From the NCBI GenBank assembly GCA_041628225.1, contig JBFKPQ010000054.1, positions 1 to 14,158 of the forward strand: a stretch of 14,158 nucleotides of DNA, read 5' to 3'. This document shows, piece by piece, positions 6,402 to 12,351 of the stretch. Numbering within the stretch: the stretch's first letter is position 1; each line of letters begins with the position of its first letter. The notes beneath the pieces are model-generated. The model saw only the letters and a list, made by a program, of their open reading frames with translations. It had not been told where the DNA came from and ran no database searches. A program made the position numbers and the translations under genes. Source of the DNA: JBFKPQ01 sp041628225. Its GTDB lineage: Bacteria > Actinomycetota > Acidimicrobiia > Spongiisociales > JAENVV01.

Positions 6402-7778
6402 ATGCCCTACCGGACGATCATCGAACCGTTCCGCATCCACACCGTCCAGGCGATCGACCTCCCCGATAGGGCGACGCGCCAGGCCGCGCTCGAGCGGGCG
6501 GGATACAACCTGTTCGGTCTGCACGCCGACGAGGTGATCATCGACCTCTTGACCGACTCCGGAACCGGAGCGATGTCGTCGCGCCAGTGGGCCGGAATGA
6601 TGGTGGGCGACGAGTCCTACGCAGGCAGCCGGTCGTTCTACCGGTTCCAGGAGAGCGTGCAGAACATCACCGGCTTCGCCGAAGTCATCCCCACTCATCA
6701 AGGACGGGCCGCCGAACGGATCCTGTTCTCGAACGTGGTGAAGGCTGGTGACGTCGTCCCGAACAACACGCACTTCGACACGACGCGCGCCAACGTCGAG
6801 TACCAGGGCGCCGAGGCGCGCGACCTGGTGGTGGCCGTCGGCACCGACCCCTCGTCGCTCGATCCCTTCAAGGGCAACATGGACGTCGAGCGCCTCGAGG
6901 CCACCATCGCCGAGGTGGGCCGTGACCGCATCCCCCTCGTGATGGTCACCGTCACCAACAACTCGGGGGGCGGTCAACCCGTCTCGATGGCCAACCTTCG
7001 AGCCGTACGGGCCGTCTGCGATGCCCATGAGATCCCGTTGTTCCTCGACGCCTGCCGATTCGCCGAGAACGCTTGGTTCATCAAGCTCCGCGAGGAGGGA
7101 TATGCGGACAAGACCCCTCGTGAGATCGCTCAGGAGATGTTCACGCTCGCCGACGGCTGCACCATGTCGGCCAAGAAGGACGGCATGTCCAACATCGGCG
7201 GGTTTCTGGCCATGAACGACCCCGCGGTAGCCCGAGACTGCCGCAACCTCCTCATCCTGACCGAGGGGTTCCCGACCTACGGTGGGTTGGCCGGCTACGA
7301 CCTAGAAGCCATCGCCCAAGGCCTCAACGAGGCGCTCGACGAGGAGTACCTGCGCTATCGGATCCGCTCCACCGAATACCTGGCCGACAAAGTCGACCGC
7401 GCCGGTGTGCCGATCGTCCGACCAGCCGGAGGTCACGCCGTCTACCTCGACGCGAAGGCCCTGCTCCCCCACATTCCTCCGAGCCAGTACCCGGCCCAGG
7501 CCCTGGCGGTCGAGTTGTATCTCGACGGCGGCGTGCGAGGCGTGGAGATCGGGTCGGTGATGTTCGGGAAGACCCAGCCGGACGGTTCCGAGATTGCGGC
7601 GCCCATGGAACTGGTACGCCTGGCCGTTCCTCGCCGCACGTACACCCAGAGCCACATCGACTACGTGGGCGAAGTGATGATCGACGTCGCCGAACGGGCG
7701 CCCGGACTCCACGGTCTGCGCATGGTCGAGCAGGCCCCGTGGCTCCGCCACTTCACCGCGCGGTTCGAGCTGCTCTAG
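6402..7778 (+). CDS. tnaA: Tryptophanase
   Basis: This 458-residue PLP enzyme of the beta-eliminating lyase family converts L-tryptophan to indole, pyruvate and ammonia in the cytoplasm. Family motifs include IDLLTDSGTGAMS, PTHQGRAAE, the SAKKDGM loop with PLP lysine K259, EGFPTYGGLAG, and a closing WLRHFTARF. Three positions separate it from tyrosine phenol-lyase: Asp126 in HFDTT (Asp137 of E. coli TnaA; Thr in the lyase), Ile in VEIGS where the lyase has the substrate Arg, and His450 in LRHFTA (Phe in the lyase). The rest, such as NTHFDTTR, NIGGFLAMND and SRQWAGMMVGDE, reads closer to the tyrosine enzyme, so substrate breadth deserves a test. ATG at 6402 places EPFRI where homologues start; TTG at 6360 is possible. 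I found no Trp-containing TnaC-like leader. Its stop shares CTAG with nfo. Confidence 0.93.
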   Translation: MPYRTIIEPFRIHTVQAIDLPDRATRQAALERAGYNLFGLHADEVIIDLLTDSGTGAMSSRQWAGMMVGDESYAGSRSFYRFQESVQNITGFAEVIPTHQGRAAERILFSNVVKAGDVVPNNTHFDTTRANVEYQGAEARDLVVAVGTDPSSLDPFKGNMDVERLEATIAEVGRDRIPLVMVTVTNNSGGGQPVSMANLRAVRAVCDAHEIPLFLDACRFAENAWFIKLREEGYADKTPREIAQEMFTLADGCTMSAKKDGMSNIGGFLAMNDPAVARDCRNLLILTEGFPTYGGLAGYDLEAIAQGLNEALDEEYLRYRIRSTEYLADKVDRAGVPIVRPAGGHAVYLDAKALLPHIPPSQYPAQALAVELYLDGGVRGVEIGSVMFGKTQPDGSEIAAPMELVRLAVPRRTYTQSHIDYVGEVMIDVAERAPGLHGLRMVEQAPWLRHFTARFELL

Positions 7779-8536
7779 AGCCGCTCTCGGAGCCAGGCGA
7801 TGTCGGCGGCCTGTCCCGCCCCACCGTCGGGAGTCTCCACGATCACGGGCGCGCCGGCTGACCGGACGACCTCGATGAGCGCGTCGGCGGGTATCTCGCC
7901 GCCGCCGAGGTTCTGATGCCGGTCCCGCCGCGAATCGAACGGGTCCTTCGAGTCATTGCAGTGGACCAGGTCGATGCGGCCCGTCGCAGCCATGATGCGG
8001 TCGACGAGTCCATCGAAGGTCTGGCCGGCGGCCCAGGCGTGGCACGTGTCCAAACAGAACCCCACGCCGAGATCGCCGATCTCCTCCCAGAGACGGGCGA
8101 TCACCTCGACTTCTCGCGCCATCGCCACGTCGCCACCGGCCGTGTTCTCGATGAAGATCGGCACGTCCGTCTCCACCTGTTCGAGCGCCTTCCGCCAGCG
8201 GACGAAACCCTCCGCCTCGTCGTCCTCGTCACCGGTCATGTGGCCTCCGTGTACCACGACCCCTCTGGCGCCGACCGCCGCGGCGGCATCGCACGTGTCC
8301 TGGAGGATCTTCCGCGAAGGAATCCGTACCCGGTTGTTCCCGGCGACCACGTTCACGAGGTACGGGGAATGGACATAGATGTCGACGGCGGACGCCAGCA
8401 ACGCCTCCGTGTCATCGCGCGGTGCGGGCTTCTTCCACGACTGCGGATTCGACAGGAACACCTGCACGATGTCGGCGCCCCGTTCCGCGGCAGCGGCCAA
8501 GGGATCGCTCCGCCCAACGTGTGCTCCGATCAGCAT
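7775..8536 (-). CDS. nfo: Endonuclease IV (AP endonuclease)
   Basis: This 253-residue TIM-barrel enzyme cleaves DNA 5' of abasic sites in base-excision repair. All nine metal ligands of the family can be placed: H56 (VHSPY), H96 (VVHGGH), E130 (FIENTAG), D163 and H166 (CLDTCHAW), H192 (LVHCNDSK), D205 and H207 (RRDRHQN) and E234 (IVETPDG). Spacings within the blocks equal those of E. coli Nfo; the protein is about 30 residues shorter, mostly in loops. The ATG at 8536 lies four bases after the stop of the membrane protein and has no clear Shine-Dalgarno, so it is probably translated as part of the pyrE-membrane protein-nfo operon. The stop overlaps that of tnaA by CTAG. Confidence 0.95.
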   Translation of the reverse strand: MLIGAHVGRSDPLAAAAERGADIVQVFLSNPQSWKKPAPRDDTEALLASAVDIYVHSPYLVNVVAGNNRVRIPSRKILQDTCDAAAAVGARGVVVHGGHMTGDEDDEAEGFVRWRKALEQVETDVPIFIENTAGGDVAMAREVEVIARLWEEIGDLGVGFCLDTCHAWAAGQTFDGLVDRIMAATGRIDLVHCNDSKDPFDSRRDRHQNLGGGEIPADALIEVVRSAGAPVIVETPDGGAGQAADIAWLRERL

Positions 8537-8540
8537 GCGG

Positions 8541-9113
8541 TCACGCTAGTGGCGGTTCGAGACCGACCCGTCGGACGCTCCGCGACTGCGCCATCAAGGC
8601 GCGCGCCACGTCGGCGGCAGCCATGTCCCAGCCGGTCACGTCGATAGCCAGCGTGTTGGGCGACGACCATCGCGCTCCCCATGGGTCGGCCGGGAGGTCG
8701 TGCCCGTCCAACACCGTGACGACCAGGGCGGGTCGCCGATCGCCGACGAGGTCGACTGTGCCGGGCCTGGCGTCGTCGAAGCGTTCCCACGCCAGCCGGG
8801 AACCGGGCAGCCACGGACCGCGCAGCACGAAACGGATTCCGTCGGCGTCAGCCGACACGACGGCACGTGGCATCGCCAGTTCCCGAATTCCCCACAGGAC
8901 TCCGAGCACGCCGGCAACGAAGAAGAGGGCCGTCCAAAAGACCTCGCGCAGCTCGAAGGCCTCAACGTCCTTGGTGCCGTAGACGAGTTCCCCGAGCTCC
9001 CGCAGGATCCGGCCGCCCGTCGAGAAGTCGTAGGCCACGGCCAGGATCGGCAAGGCCGCCAGCGCCACCACGAACGGACGCCACGGCGACCGACGAACGA
9101 CCAGTCGTTCCAT
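8541..9113 (-). CDS. Two-helix membrane protein with a PH-like cytoplasmic domain
   Basis: This 190-residue protein has two membrane segments, about residues 12-30 (PFVVALAALPILAVAYDF) and 54-76 (FWTALFFVAGVLGVLWGI). A soluble region follows, with short beta strands (RAVVSADADGIRFVLRG, RPALVVTVLDG) and a final helix (AADVARALM), a pattern like bacterial PH-type domains. This resemblance is structural guesswork. ATG at 9113 is two bases after the pyrE stop, and the next gene, nfo, starts four bases after this one ends, so all three are one transcript. The frame is open further upstream into pyrE, but that part has no independent coding signal. The role is unknown. Confidence 0.85.
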   Translation of the reverse strand: MERLVVRRSPWRPFVVALAALPILAVAYDFSTGGRILRELGELVYGTKDVEAFELREVFWTALFFVAGVLGVLWGIRELAMPRAVVSADADGIRFVLRGPWLPGSRLAWERFDDARPGTVDLVGDRRPALVVTVLDGHDLPADPWGARWSSPNTLAIDVTGWDMAAADVARALMAQSRSVRRVGLEPPLA

Positions 9114-9115
9114 GG

Positions 9116-9664
9116 TCAATCCAATCCCAACCGCTCGGGAGTCAGCACCGCCCGAAACGGGATGCCGAAGTCCTCGACCCGACCCTGGGCGGCACCACCA
9201 GACCGATCCACGAGACACACGGCCGACGCGATGACCAACCCCTCGTCGAGTGCTGCTTCAATCGCCTCGGCGAGGGCACCACCGGTGGTCGAGGTGTCCT
9301 CGAGCATCGTGACCCGGTCACCGGCACCCACCGGACCCACGAGACGGCCACCCAGTCCGTGGCCCTTGGCCGCCTTGCGAATGGAAAAGGCTCTCAAGGG
9401 CCGGCCCGCGTGCGCGGCGGCGATCGCCGTCGCCACCGCGATCGGGTCGGCGCCGATGGTCATGCCGCCCACGGCCACGGCGTCGCCGTCGACGAATGGG
9501 AGCATCGCTTCGCCGACGAGGCGAGCACCCGCACCGTCGAAGGTCGTCTGCCGTGCATCCAGGTACCACGAAACCACGGCTCCGGACCGCAACGTGAAGG
9601 GCCCGTCCGTCCGAATCGCATGTGCCTGCAGATGCTCGATGAGGTGGTCCAAAGAATCACTCAA
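9116..9664 (-). CDS. pyrE: Orotate phosphoribosyltransferase
   Basis: PyrE converts orotate and PRPP to orotidine 5'-monophosphate in de novo pyrimidine synthesis. The 182 residues contain the N-terminal FTLRSGAVVSWYLDARQTT segment, GGMTIGADPIAVATA, the catalytic loop IRKAAKGHGLGG, and the PRPP-binding motif VTMLEDTSTTGGAL. The only start that keeps the full N-terminus is TTG at 9664: an in-frame TGA lies 24 bases upstream of it, and AGGAG is 11 bases upstream. It heads the operon with a membrane protein and nfo. The 116-bp gap to the divergent phosphatase gene contains two hairpins that, on the minus strand, would lie in the pyrE leader, so pyrimidine-linked control is conceivable but not shown. 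Confidence 0.95.
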   Translation of the reverse strand: MSDSLDHLIEHLQAHAIRTDGPFTLRSGAVVSWYLDARQTTFDGAGARLVGEAMLPFVDGDAVAVGGMTIGADPIAVATAIAAAHAGRPLRAFSIRKAAKGHGLGGRLVGPVGAGDRVTMLEDTSTTGGALAEAIEAALDEGLVIASAVCLVDRSGGAAQGRVEDFGIPFRAVLTPERLGLD

Positions 9665-9690
9665 GCTGGGAGATACTCCTGCCGATCACA

Positions 9691-9760
9691 GAGGCATAAC
9701 ACGATTTAGCCTCCCGTGTTAGCCCGACCATAGCGACCGTCCCCCCGTGGGACGGTCGCT
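9691..9760 (+). ncRNA. Putative small RNA or attenuator with two C-rich hairpin loops
   Basis: Hairpin 1 pairs GGC(a)TAACACG (9693-9703) with CGTGTTAGCC (9715-9724) around a loop containing CCTCC. Hairpin 2 is a perfect 12-bp stem (9732-9743 with 9749-9760) starting its loop side with CCCCCC and followed by TGTTTGGG. GAGGC (9691-9695) can also pair with GCCTC (9709-9713), giving an alternative fold. Two hairpins with C-rich loops recall the actinobacterial 6C RNA, although only hairpin 2 has six Cs. No convincing promoter was found; GATACT at 9672-9677 is weak. It could instead be the 5' leader of the phosphatase gene or, on the other strand, of pyrE. Confidence 0.4.
9732..9760 (+). terminator. 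Perfect 12-bp terminator-like hairpin between divergent genes
   Basis: AGCGACCGTCCC pairs with GGGACGGTCGCT around a 5-base loop; the plus strand continues TGTTTGGG. It lies between two divergent start codons, so it cannot terminate either neighbour. It would end a short plus-strand RNA or attenuate transcription toward the phosphatase gene. Confidence 0.5.
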
Positions 9761-9768
9761 TGTTTGGG

Positions 9769-9774
9769 TAGGGT
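9769..9774 (+). promoter_or_regulatory. -10 element TAGGGT, leaderless phosphatase gene
   Basis: TAGGGT is followed by six bases and the ATG at 9781. The GTAGGG could also be read as a weak ribosome-binding site if transcription begins further upstream. Confidence 0.45.
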
Positions 9775-9780
9775 TCGACG

Positions 9781-10464
9781 ATGGAAATCGTCCTCATCCG
9801 ACACGCACAACCCCGCTGGTCGGTCGACGGACTCGCCGACAACGACCCCGACCTCACCGACCTCGGCAAGACCCAGGCAGCCTGTCTCGCCGAACTCGCA
9901 GCCGACTGGGCGCCACCCGACGCCCTATGGACGTCCACCATGCGACGGTCCATCGCCACCGCTCAACCGCTCGCCGACGTCACCGCCCGCCACGTCCAGT
10001 CGTTCAGCTGGCTCGACGAAATCCGCCCTCCTGAGCACTGGCATGGAAGCCCGGTCGAACTCGTCGAGTCCCGGTTCGCGGCGAGCCGCGATCGCCATCC
10101 GGGCGAATGGTGGGACGGCATCGACGACGGCGAAAGCGTCCGCCATTTCCACGACCGCGTCTGGACCGGTACGGAAGCCGCCCTGCACGACTTCGGGATC
10201 CGTCGCTCCGACCAGCACCTCCAGCTCTGGGACATCGACGAACCCGGCAGCCGGCTGACCGTCGTGGCCCATGCGGGCACCAACGCATTGCTGCTCGGAC
10301 TCCTCCTCGGGCTCGAAGTCGTGCCGTGGGAATGGGACCGCTTCGCGCTCGCCCACACGGCCGTCGCCAAGGTCGAAACGGTCCCCGTCGGCGGCTCGTA
10401 CAGCTTCAGCCTGCGGCTCTTCGGCGACACGTCCCACCTCCCCGCCGACGCCGTCACCTGGTAA
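9781..10464 (+). CDS. Histidine phosphatase (phosphoglycerate mutase-like) family protein
   Basis: This 227-residue protein has the histidine phosphatase signature near its start, LIRHAQPRW, with R7 and the phospho-accepting H8 (the more common form is RHGE or RHGQ). TSTMRRSIATAQPLA follows the family pattern for the second arginine, and the second catalytic histidine is in VVAHAGTNALLLG. A tryptophan-rich insert (PPEHWHGSPVELVESRF, GEWWDGIDDGESVRHF) supplies the family's acidic catalytic residue. Family members dephosphorylate small metabolites or proteins; the substrate cannot be deduced. It lies downstream of the double-hairpin region and is followed by a palindromic repeat cluster. It is not close to the glycolytic mutase. 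Confidence 0.9.
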   Translation: MEIVLIRHAQPRWSVDGLADNDPDLTDLGKTQAACLAELAADWAPPDALWTSTMRRSIATAQPLADVTARHVQSFSWLDEIRPPEHWHGSPVELVESRFAASRDRHPGEWWDGIDDGESVRHFHDRVWTGTEAALHDFGIRRSDQHLQLWDIDEPGSRLTVVAHAGTNALLLGLLLGLEVVPWEWDRFALAHTAVAKVETVPVGGSYSFSLRLFGDTSHLPADAVTW

Positions 10465-10466
10465 CC

Positions 10467-10613
10467 GCGGGCCGACGCGGGCCGACGGAGTCGACCCGTC
10501 CGCAGGTTTGCGCGGGCCGACTCCGTCGGCCCGGACGCAAACTGCCCCACCCAAACACATAGCCGCGGGCCCACTGCGTCGGCCCGTCGGGAGTTCGTGA
10601 ACGCAGACTGCCC
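10467..10613. repeat. Palindromic GCGGGCCGAC repeat cluster
   Basis: GCGGGCCGAC occurs at 10467-10476, 10477-10486 (tandem) and 10512-10521, with a variant at 10565-10574. Two longer imperfect direct copies start at 10512 and 10565; each has GCGGGCC, a 5-10 bp centre, GTCGGCCCG and then (a)CGCA(A/G)ACTGCCC. Each core is itself palindromic. The block lies in the 266-bp gap between the phosphatase and PAS genes and has no coding content. It resembles a REP-type intergenic repeat. Confidence 0.6.
10479..10532 (+). terminator. Long hairpin (18 of 19 bp paired) after the phosphatase gene
   Basis: Bases 10479-10497 pair with 10514-10532 with one mismatch around a 16-base loop, starting 14 bp after the phosphatase stop. 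The right arm can alternatively fold on itself (10514-10520 with 10526-10532, extended by GTTTGCG 10506-10512 with CGCAAAC 10536-10542). The two folds exclude each other. It probably acts as a terminator made from repeat units. Confidence 0.5.
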
Positions 10614-10716
10614 GTAAAGCGGGACACGACGCCCACACCATCCGCCACCACCCATACTCAAGTCCGGAAGGCTCCACGCCGCGTCGCTCACGTCAGCCGT
10701 GCGTCGGTCGTGTCGG

Positions 10717-10722
10717 TACCAT
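10717..10722 (+). promoter_or_regulatory. -10 element TACCAT, leaderless PAS gene
   Basis: TACCAT is followed by eight bases and a GTG at 10731. There is no Shine-Dalgarno. This favours GTG 10731 over the in-frame GTG at 10710, which lies upstream of the element. Confidence 0.4.
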
Positions 10723-10730
10723 CACCGACC

Positions 10731-11441
10731 GTGCAGGACCCGAACCGCAGCAGGAAGGTCGGCATTGTCGTGGGCGGCGTCCTCCTCGCGGCAGCCGTGT
10801 ACTTCGGACTCGGCAACCGGCTCGGAGCGTGGGCGTCGGCAGCATCGGTTCTTCCGGTCACGCTGGTCGCGGCGTTCTTCGGGCGTCGCGCCGGATTCGG
10901 AGCGACGGCGATCGCCTTTCCCTTCAACACGTTCTTGCTCGACCTGCTCACCAGACAAGACGACATCGACGCCGTGTCGCCTGTCACAGCCGGTGTCACC
11001 ATGAGCCTCTTCGGATTGTCGTGGGCTTTCGGGACCATCCATTCGGCCACAGCTGCCCGCGACCACGAACAACTCCTCCGGCACGCCGCCGAAGAAGACA
11101 AACAGATCGCCGAAGCCCGGCTACGCGAGTTTCTGACGGCCACGCCCGCCATCGTGTTCCGGCTCGGCCCGAACGACCGAGTGATCGAACTACACGGAGA
11201 AGACCAACTGGGATTCGAAGCGGAGCGACCCGACTACCTCTATCGACCCCTCACCGACATCCTCCCGGCCTCCATCGCCGAACCGATCGCGGCTACAGCC
11301 ACGCAGGTCCGCTCGACGGCGACCCGTCAGATGGTTCGGGTGTCTGGACCGATCCGGGGTAAGGCGGTCACCTATGACGTGACCATGACGCCTGCCGGTG
11401 AGCACGTCATCGGCATGGCGTTCCCAGGCCACGCCCGCTGA
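10731..11441 (+). CDS. Membrane-anchored PAS-domain protein without an output domain
   Basis: This 236-residue protein has a hydrophobic N-terminal half: residues 9-26, about 36-72 (paired segments around FFGRRAGFGATAIAFPFNTF), and 84-105. The layout resembles DUF4118/KdpD-type sensor anchors. Residues 106-132 form a charged helix (ARDHEQLLRHAAEEDKQIAE). Residues 133-232 look like a PAS domain: FLTATPAIVFRLGPNDRVIE, then a helical part, and a final pair of strands (GKAVTYDVTMTP, EHVIGMAFPG). The protein stops right after the PAS domain: no kinase, GGDEF, EAL or HTH part follows, and the next gene is RNase HI. It may sense through protein partners or be a shortened sensor. GTG 10731 is chosen from the TACCAT element. 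Confidence 0.8.
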   Translation: MQDPNRSRKVGIVVGGVLLAAAVYFGLGNRLGAWASAASVLPVTLVAAFFGRRAGFGATAIAFPFNTFLLDLLTRQDDIDAVSPVTAGVTMSLFGLSWAFGTIHSATAARDHEQLLRHAAEEDKQIAEARLREFLTATPAIVFRLGPNDRVIELHGEDQLGFEAERPDYLYRPLTDILPASIAEPIAATATQVRSTATRQMVRVSGPIRGKAVTYDVTMTPAGEHVIGMAFPGHAR

Positions 11442-11446
11442 GCCAC

Positions 11447-11452
11447 TACCCT
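11447..11452 (+). promoter_or_regulatory. -10 element TACCCT, leaderless RNase HI gene
   Basis: TACCCT is followed by six bases and the GTG at 11459, in the 17-bp gap after the PAS gene. No ribosome-binding site is present. Confidence 0.45.
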
Positions 11453-11458
11453 CCCGGC

Positions 11459-12100
11459 GTGTTCACCTGCACGACGTGTGGCAAGTCGTTCTCTCTGCCT
11501 CAGCACATCCTCGACCGGTACCCGGGCTGGACGCCGAAGGCCTGCGCCGACTGCCGGGCGCCCTCGAAAAGCTCGGGCGCCGGATCCAAAGCACCCAGGA
11601 AGAAGTCGGCGACCGCATCGCAGAACCTGACCACCGCCGAGGTGCTGGAGCGATACGACGACGGACCCGACACGGGAGTCTTCACAGACGGAAGCTCGAT
11701 TCCCAACCCGGGACCGGGTGGGTGGGGTGCCGTATACGTGGTCGACGGAGAGATCGTCGCCGAAGCTCACGGACACGATGCCGACACGACCAACAACCGA
11801 ATGGAACTGACCGCCCTCATCGAGGGCACCCGCCTCGTGCCGGTCGGCACTGCGGCGGTGCTGCATTCGGACAGCAACCTCGCCGTTCGCACCATCAACG
11901 AATGGGCCGCCGGATGGGAGAGCAACGGATGGAAACGCAAGACGGGTCCCATCAAGAACCTCGACCTCGTTCAAGAGTTGTGGCGGATCATGCAGGCCCG
12001 GCCCGAACTCTCCTTGCGGTGGGTTCGCGCCCACGACGGAAACCGGTGGAACGAGTACGCCGACGCCCTCGCCACCGCTTGGACACGGCAGGAGGTTTGA
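11459..12100 (+). CDS. Ribonuclease HI with N-terminal zinc ribbon
   Basis: RNase HI cuts the RNA strand of RNA-DNA hybrids. The catalytic set is complete: D77 (FTDGSSIPNPGPGGWG), E116 (NNRMELTA), D138 (LHSDSNLAV), D202 (NEYADALA), with the supporting H192 (VRAHDGNRWNEYAD). Before the RNase domain is a 65-residue extension with two cysteine pairs, C4-x2-C7 and C29-x2-C32, a probable zinc ribbon, followed by a basic Ser/Ala/Lys linker (KSSGAGSKAPRKKSATAS). The usual N-terminal extension in this family is a hybrid-binding domain; this one is different and might bind nucleic acid. The start is GTG at 11459. Total length is 213 residues; E. coli RnhA has 155. Confidence 0.93.
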   Translation: MFTCTTCGKSFSLPQHILDRYPGWTPKACADCRAPSKSSGAGSKAPRKKSATASQNLTTAEVLERYDDGPDTGVFTDGSSIPNPGPGGWGAVYVVDGEIVAEAHGHDADTTNNRMELTALIEGTRLVPVGTAAVLHSDSNLAVRTINEWAAGWESNGWKRKTGPIKNLDLVQELWRIMQARPELSLRWVRAHDGNRWNEYADALATAWTRQEV

Positions 12101-12135
12101 CCGACCTCAGTGGTCGTGGTCGTGATCGTGGTCGT

Positions 12136-12155
12136 GGCTCTCCGGACCGGAGGCC
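12136..12155 (-). promoter_or_regulatory. SECIS-like hairpin with GGUC apex after an in-frame TGA
   Basis: On the minus strand GGCCTCC-GGTC-CGGAG-A-GCC folds into a stem of about eight pairs with one bulged A; the apex reads GGUC (12148-12145). It starts 14 nt after the TGA at 12172-12170. The E. coli fdhF SECIS also has a GGUC apex, 18 nt after UGA; here it is 21 nt. The bulged U of the E. coli element is not seen. Whether it is functional is unknown. Confidence 0.3.
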
Positions 12156-12169
12156 TCAGATGGACCCAC

Positions 12170-12322
12170 TCAACAGCCGGGCTGGCCGTGGTTCCCACAA
12201 CAGCTCTGACGCTTCACCATCTTGATCGCGTTGTTCTTCACGGTCAGGGCCACCTTCTCGGCGAGCCCGAGCTCAGACCGAATCCAGTTCCCGATGACGT
12301 GACGGGGATGTTGTTCTGGCAC
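12170..12322 (-). CDS. Small Cys-rich protein, possible TGA readthrough or selenoprotein
   Basis: From GTG at 12322 this gene encodes 50 residues: MPEQHPRHVIGNWIRSELG, then a basic helix (VALTVKNNAIKMVKRQ) and a C-terminal CCGNHGQPGC. I recall similar C-termini in actinobacterial hypothetical proteins but know of no assigned function. GTG lies seven bases behind TAGGGT (12335-12330), the leaderless spacing seen elsewhere here. It begins 29 bp after the prenyltransferase stop, on the same strand. The frame continues past the TGA (12172-12170) for 20 codons, VGPSEASGPESHDHDHDHDH, to a second TGA at 12109-12107. The extended product would be 71 residues with a GC-U-VG motif and a metal-binding-type tail, ending six bases from the convergent RNase HI stop. 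Either the 50-residue form is complete, or TGA is recoded. Confidence 0.65.
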   Translation of the reverse strand: MPEQHPRHVIGNWIRSELGLAEKVALTVKNNAIKMVKRQSCCGNHGQPGC

Positions 12323-12329
12323 TCCGCCG

Positions 12330-12335
12330 ACCCTA
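12330..12335 (-). promoter_or_regulatory. -10 element TAGGGT, leaderless small Cys-rich gene
   Basis: On the minus strand TAGGGT is followed by seven bases and the GTG at 12322. The same hexamer and nearly the same spacing precede the phosphatase gene. Confidence 0.4.
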
Positions 12336-12351
12336 GGCGAGCCGCGGCGGC

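Noticed and set aside
6402..7778. Tyrosine phenol-lyase assignment
   Set aside because: The substrate-determining Arg and Phe of that enzyme are Ile and His here, and Asp126 follows tryptophanase.
9691..9731. tRNA gene
   Set aside because: The hairpin lacks a cloverleaf, an acceptor stem and a T-loop sequence.
10467..10613. CRISPR array
   Set aside because: Units are palindromic, of unequal length and without regular spacers; no cas gene is nearby.
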